Source: Notolepis coatsorum
Lineage: Eukaryota > Chordata > Actinopteri > Aulopiformes > Paralepididae
Length of the DNA: 64,000 nucleotides
Direction: 5' to 3'
Assembly (NCBI GenBank): GCA_963971535.1
Contig: OZ020592.1
Coordinates: 53,771,334 to 53,835,333 of the forward strand
This document shows, in pieces, positions 60,148 through 64,000 of the stretch (position 1 is the stretch's first letter; each line of letters starts with the position of its first letter). The notes below the pieces were generated by a model. The model searched no databases. It had not been told where the DNA came from and saw nothing but the letters and a program-made list of their open reading frames with translations. Position numbers and translations under genes: made by a program.

Positions 60148-60654
60148 TTATGTTACTGTACACCGGCGTCCCTTACTGTCTATACGGCGTACCTGTGCGT
60201 CTCCTCTTTCTTGCGCCAACCCGTAGGTGCGCTTCCCGTCTGCCAGCTCCATGCTGTGTCGCTCCGGCTCGAAGGATTTATCGAAGTTCTTGAAACTGCT
60301 CCTGTCGTTGATGATGTGGGACGACGCACCTGTATCTACGATCAACCCCCTCCTCGGGAGCTGCCGGTGCTGTGTTGGTCGGGTGACGCCTGTAGTCCGC
60401 GCCCCGAAGACGAAATCCTCTCGTCCCGCCGCTCTTCGTGTGTCATCTCGACCCGTCACACAATCTCTGTTGCCGCCATCTTGTCTGTAGTCGCCATCTC
60501 GTCCACAGTCGCCATCTTGGCCGCGGCCGCGATCTCGTCCATCGCCGCCATCTTGTTTGTAGTCGCGGTCTCGTCCGTCGCCGCCATCTTGTCCATGTGC
60601 GCCGCCTCGTCTCTGGCCGACATCTTGCCCATGTGCGTATCGGGCGCTCTGGTC
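60148..60654 (-). pseudogene. Copia linker and aspartic protease
   Basis: In the same frame as the zinc-knuckle gag ORF, after a TGA at 60655-60657, about 66 codons are dominated by GQDGGDGRDR-type Gly/Asp/Arg repeats. They are followed by the protease with LIVDTGASSHI (catalytic DTG), then LADGKR. A TAA at 60148-60150 breaks the frame before the integrase. The Gly/Asp-rich repeat is unusual for this position. Confidence 0.85.
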
Positions 60655-61421
60655 TCATTTCTTTCGGCACTCTTTGTCTGTGTGCCCCGATGATCTGCAG
60701 AAGTTGCACCAGACTGTCCTGTTGCAGTTATCTCTCCGATGCCCGTTCTCTCCGCATCGCCAACACGTCAGCTCCGTCGTGGGCCTGGCCCTTTCCCTCT
60801 GTGTCGCTCGGGCTTTCAGTGCTATCCCCCCCGCTTCCGCAACGTCTGGGTGGATATCCTCTGAAGCCTCAAAGTTCCGCAGCTTGGCTTTGAACTGCCC
60901 CAATGTCATGTCCGTTGAACCGTGGGTAACCAGTAGCACGAACGGCCTGTATAACTCCGGCAGTCCTCTCATCACCATTGCCATCATTAGCCCCTCTCCT
61001 GGTGCCTCTCCTGCACTCTTGAGCGCCGTCATGATCTGCTCAGCTCGGATGATGTATTCTGTCATCGCCCCTTCTTCAGGGCCGTTAGCGTTACGTAGAG
61101 GGACACTACTCGGGGCCTTCCCCGTCCGATGTAATGCTCCCTCAACATTCCCAGGCTTTCTCTGCCTTTGTCCTTCGTGTCGCGAAATATTAGTCCCAAG
61201 CTCGTATTGTCGAGCAGCGGCGCCAACTCACAGTATGCGTCCGCGTTTAGTTTGTCGTCTTGTGCTTGGTCCTCCGCCGCCAGTGGCCCCGCGGGGGCCG
61301 CCAGGATCACCGCCTTGAGTCCCGCGCTGTGCATGCAACATAGCATGCGCTCTTCCCAGAGCTCATATCCTTCCGCTTTCCCGTTAAATGTGGGCCACTT
61401 GCTTCTTCCCTTGGTCGCCAT
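60655..61421 (-). pseudogene. Copia gag with two zinc knuckles, frameshifted
   Basis: The N-terminal frame 61062-61421 starts MATKGRSKWPTFNGKAEGYE and has the KxxxFxG..Y..W pattern of Copia gag. It ends at a TGA that overlaps the start of the second frame as ATGA (61062-61065). The second frame (60655-61065) reads TEYIIRAEQIMTAL and LPELYRPFV. It then has a CCHC knuckle CWRCGENGHRRDNC and a second CNFCRSSGHTDKEC. In Copia these form one protein, so a small deletion probably caused the split. Confidence 0.88.
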
Positions 61422-61571
61422 CCTCTTTCTTGGTGGTAGGTGGTTGGTGTAGCTTAAGCTCCGTTGGCCTAGTATCTAGCCACGCGGTACTCCCGGTGCT
61501 GCTCTGGCCTACACGTCAGCTAAGCTAACTACCTTTATTATTTCGCCCCTGCGAGATCTGGGCCCATAACC
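61422..61571 (-). promoter_or_regulatory. Copia leader and candidate primer-binding site
   Basis: Untranslated leader between the 5' LTR and gag. On the minus strand TGGGCCCAGATC begins about five bases after the LTR and could pair with a tRNA 3' end; the tRNA is not identified. Confidence 0.5.
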
Positions 61572-62099
61572 TGTTAACAGATTTGGCAATGGGGCGACAA
61601 TAATGTATACACGAGGCATGGTATTCTATCTTGGGCCTTGCTCTGCTGGCAGCGGTTTATTTATCATGTAGTCTCATAATACAGCAGCACATATGATCTC
61701 CTCTCCGGGAGGGGCAGAAGTGAGAAGAAGGAACAGTAGGAGGGAACCAAGGTTTATATAGTCCCAACCTGGTGTAGACAGTAGACGCTCCGCCTATGTA
61801 GCCGGTTCAACGCTGAACCTGCCACTACTTCGACGTGCCTAGAGTGGGAGTCGAACCCCGGGCATCCGCACCGGGGCCAGCATCGCAAACCGCTGCGCCA
61901 AGAAAGGAATTCCCTTCTAAGCGCTCAGTTTTGGATGCCTCTGGGGAGTGAGTTTTACTTCTATGTGCCGTAGTCACACTATCGCGGCACATATCCGTTA
62001 CACCTACAGCACCCTCCAGTGGACACAGATATACATGCAGTCATGAGGGCAGTAGAGAGCAATTACAGTCAGTTACAACCATACCCTCTATATTCAACA
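61572..62099 (-). repeat. Copia 5' LTR with insertion
   Basis: The same LTR as 56432-56755, split by a 206-bp insert at 61797-62002. Confidence 0.93.
61797..62002. mobile_element. 206-bp TG..CA insert in the Copia 5' LTR
   Basis: Starts TGTAGCCGG and ends CCGTTACA, flanked by CCTA on both sides (61793-61796, 62003-62006), absent from the other LTR. On the minus strand it has a tRNA-like CTTGGCGCAGCGGTTTGCGA and GGGTTCGACTCCCA. It could be a tRNA-derived SINE or a solo LTR of a very small LTR element. Confidence 0.7.
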
Positions 62100-62104
62100 T
62101 CAAC

Positions 62105-62963
62105 CACCACTGAATCTCGAATGAGAAAGATGCAGTGTTGTCTTCTGGGTAAAATATAGGTTTTTCTTTTTTAATTTGACTCTATGGTGTGGTAGCTTTG
62201 GGAATGCATTGTCTGTACTGTGTCAATAGGAACAACCCCCTCTCGTTTAAATCTCATTGCCTGAAGTCTGGTAAGCCTAATATCTCCAGTAGGGAGACTG
62301 GTGTAGATGTTTCACTTCCCAATGCGAGAGACCCAGGTTCTAATCCAGGCATAATGTGTTACAATTGACTTATTCACAAGGTGGACATTTTGCTCTTATA
62401 TCATGCTCAGGATGGGATTTCTTTCCACCCTGTTCTGAACATATTATTGTTATTATTATTCATGGTCATATTATCATTATTATTATTGTTATTTATTTGT
62501 AAGGCCCGACAACACATGTTAATGTCCCCATGGGCTGGACACGTCTTCTTTAAACAAGTCAAGAAGAACCATCACAATAAATCAAGAACAAAACAAAAAC
62601 ACCATGAAGTCCAAACATTTTTAAATAAATGAATGCAACACTCCCAGACATACCCCACGCGAAGGTAAGGAAAAACTCACTAAAACCTAGCAATAGGAAA
62701 AAAATGCACCACAGGCAATGTGGAGAAGAGAAACCTTAGAAGGGGCGTTCAAGGGGGGATATCCCTTCTTAGATGTCGATGATAGTAGTGTTGCAATAAA
62801 ACAGGCAAAACAGTTGGTAAGCATGCACACATGTGTAATGAAACACAGATAAGTGCATGCAATAGCAACTGAACATTTTGAAAGATTGAAAAATAGAGCT
62901 GATGGTGGATCTATTTGAGGCATGGGGGCAGCGCAGAGAGGGTTGCATCCTCTCAAATATACT
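62105..62963. other. Spacer with a weak tRNA-like stretch
   Basis: 62288-62345 has TGGTGTAGATG and CCAGGTTCTAATCC, loosely A- and B-box-like. (TAT)n-rich DNA around 62440-62500. Nothing else was recognised. Confidence 0.35.
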
Positions 62964-62978
62964 TGCCAGGCCATTCTT

Positions 62979-63132
62979 TTTTTTTAAGATAATTCTTTTG
63001 GCATTTTATTGCTTTATTGGACAGACCCGGCAGAGAGGAAGGATGGGAGAAGATATGGGGAGGAGACATTCGGCAAAGGTCGCCGGGTCCGGGAGTCGAA
63101 CCTGTTACGTGGTGCGCCACTCTGGCGCCCCA
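62979..63132 (-). mobile_element. tRNA-derived SINE with 15-bp TSD
   Basis: Flanked by perfect TGCCAGGCCATTCTT (62964-62978, 63133-63147). Minus-strand 5' end GGGGCGCCAGAGTGGCGCAC with B-box GGTTCGACTCC, then GACCTTTGCCGAATGTCTCC and CCAATAAAGCAATAAAATGCC, ending in a short A-rich tail. 154 bp, a compact common fish SINE type. Confidence 0.85.
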
Positions 63133-63147
63133 TGCCAGGCCATTCTT

Positions 63148-63380
63148 AAAGAAGATCTGACGCTGATGAATGGAGATCCAGGTATCTTGTAGGGTAGTGT
63201 GGTGATTAGCAGACAGGTGCGGAGGCTCCATCCATCAGCATGATTAGTATCACCTGTGCAGATAGAGCGCCCATAGAGCGCACGCCGAAGTGCAGGTGGG
63301 TGTATGGGACAGACACGGAGGGTGAGACAGACACGGAGGTGTGTGACGGTGGTAGAGAGGGGATCATCCCTATGTTCCCC
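63148..63380. other. Unassigned spacer
   Basis: Short repeats GGGACAGACACGGAGG/GTGAGACAGACACGGAGG at 63307-63342. No gene. Confidence 0.45.
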
Positions 63381-63621
63381 GGGTCCTATGTTCCCCGGGT
63401 TCTATGTTCCCCGCTTTGATTGATTAATAGATTGAAAATCTTATTAATTTTAATTATTTTATTAATTATTAATGTCCGCCTTGTTTCGAACGGTTAAGCT
63501 TAGGCCCTCTTTCGAACTGGTTAAGGTTAGAGTTTGGAATCAGGGCTGGTGGTCTAAAATGTTCAATCAATCAATCAATCAATCAAAGCGGGGAACATAG
63601 AACCCAGGGAACATAGGACCC
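63381..63621. mobile_element. Inverted-repeat element with 45-nt arms
   Basis: Arms 63381-63425 and 63577-63621 are complementary with one mismatch. Within each arm TATGTTCCCCGGGT-type units are themselves repeated. The 151-bp interior is AT-rich with an ATCA repeat. No ORF. Confidence 0.8.
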
Positions 63622-64000
63622 AAGGGGATCAATAAAGGAATATCTTATCTTATCTTATCATAGACATGCTCCCGTAGAGAGAGTTGTGGAGGTGAAACTG
63701 TAACAATATGTAACATTTCCACATCAAAATGTCTAAAAACAACTATACCTATGTTATATATTTTGTTGAGTTGTACACTTACATGTTCAAACCCTGAGAA
63801 ATCTGCAAATTCAAGGAAGAACACAGAGCGTGTTCTGTGGTTTTCTTCTTCTTCTTTTATTTTCCAGGAAAACTAGACGCAGTATCCTGTGGTCGCCTGT
63901 CAATCAATGGTGTCATATCCCCTTACCCCTTTCCTAACCCACCCTGTAGCATGACGAACTGCCATGCCTCCAATATCTTTCTGTAATTGGCCGATTGGCT
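63622..64000. other. Unassigned spacer to window end
   Basis: TATCT repeats at 63642-63657 and TTCTTCTTCT at 63844-63856, no gene. Confidence 0.45.

Larger units (their letters stand above)
56432..62099 (-). mobile_element. Copia LTR retrotransposon, full-length, broken
   Basis: Minus-strand element of 5668 bp including later insertions. LTRs TGTTGAATATAGAGGG..TTAACA are at 56432-56755 (3') and 61572-62099 (5', with a 206-bp insert). The target duplication TCAAC is perfect (56427-56431, 62100-62104). The polypurine tract AAGTGGGAG on the minus strand directly precedes the 3' LTR. A candidate primer site TGGGCCCAGATC starts a few bases inside the 5' LTR. Domain order gag, protease, integrase, RT, RNase H is that of Ty1/Copia. 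Several stops and frameshifts and a MITE at 57373 inactivate it. Confidence 0.95.

Overview
The window looks like intergenic or intronic DNA of a ray-finned (teleost) fish. The evidence is the repeat content: dense hAT-like DNA transposons with 8-bp target duplications, L2/Rex-type LINE fragments, tRNA-derived SINEs, a Copia and a second LTR element, DIRS-like pieces, very long (CA)n, (GAAA)n, (GATA)n/(GACA)n and (TAA)n tracts, and AT-rich spacers. I found no intact host protein-coding gene. The only candidates are one CpG-rich possible first exon and one broken copy of an unnamed intron-bearing gene family. No bacterial, CRISPR or defence system is present.

Layout. 1-4363: 3' part of a DIRS-like gag, a long ORF-less stretch, then a 55-nt inverted repeat. 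4599-8408: two related TIR elements, the second sitting inside a 43-bp minisatellite. 8409-13119: spacer, a ~195-bp CA tract, two SINEs nested in opposite orientation, a second DIRS-like inverted repeat and a near-perfect 57-bp-arm hairpin. 13128-31942: about a dozen hAT-like elements, many with perfect 8-bp TSDs and several nested, plus an L2 LINE that splits the unnamed gene-family pseudogene (15503-16142 and 20114-20585). 32847-39097: an LTR element with two 2438-bp LTRs that agree wherever I compared them, around only 1375 bp of non-coding interior, with a perfect 5-bp TSD. 39131-47350: more hAT-like elements, including a 4.75-kb one that carries a LINE and two other hATs, and a SINE with an internal tandem expansion. 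47351-56416: mostly unassigned spacer with microsatellites, small repeats and the candidate exon. 56432-62099: a broken minus-strand Copia element with LTRs, TSD, purine tract, gag, protease, integrase, RT and RNase H. 62100-64000: one SINE with a 15-bp TSD and one inverted-repeat element.

The repeat units act as independent selfish elements, not as a pathway. The most informative content is their nesting, which gives relative ages, and the repeated finding of hAT-like elements that share interiors but have different terminal inverted repeats. Boundaries supported by a perfect TSD are reliable. Superfamily names rest on TIR and TSD form, or on protein motifs read by eye, without database searches.
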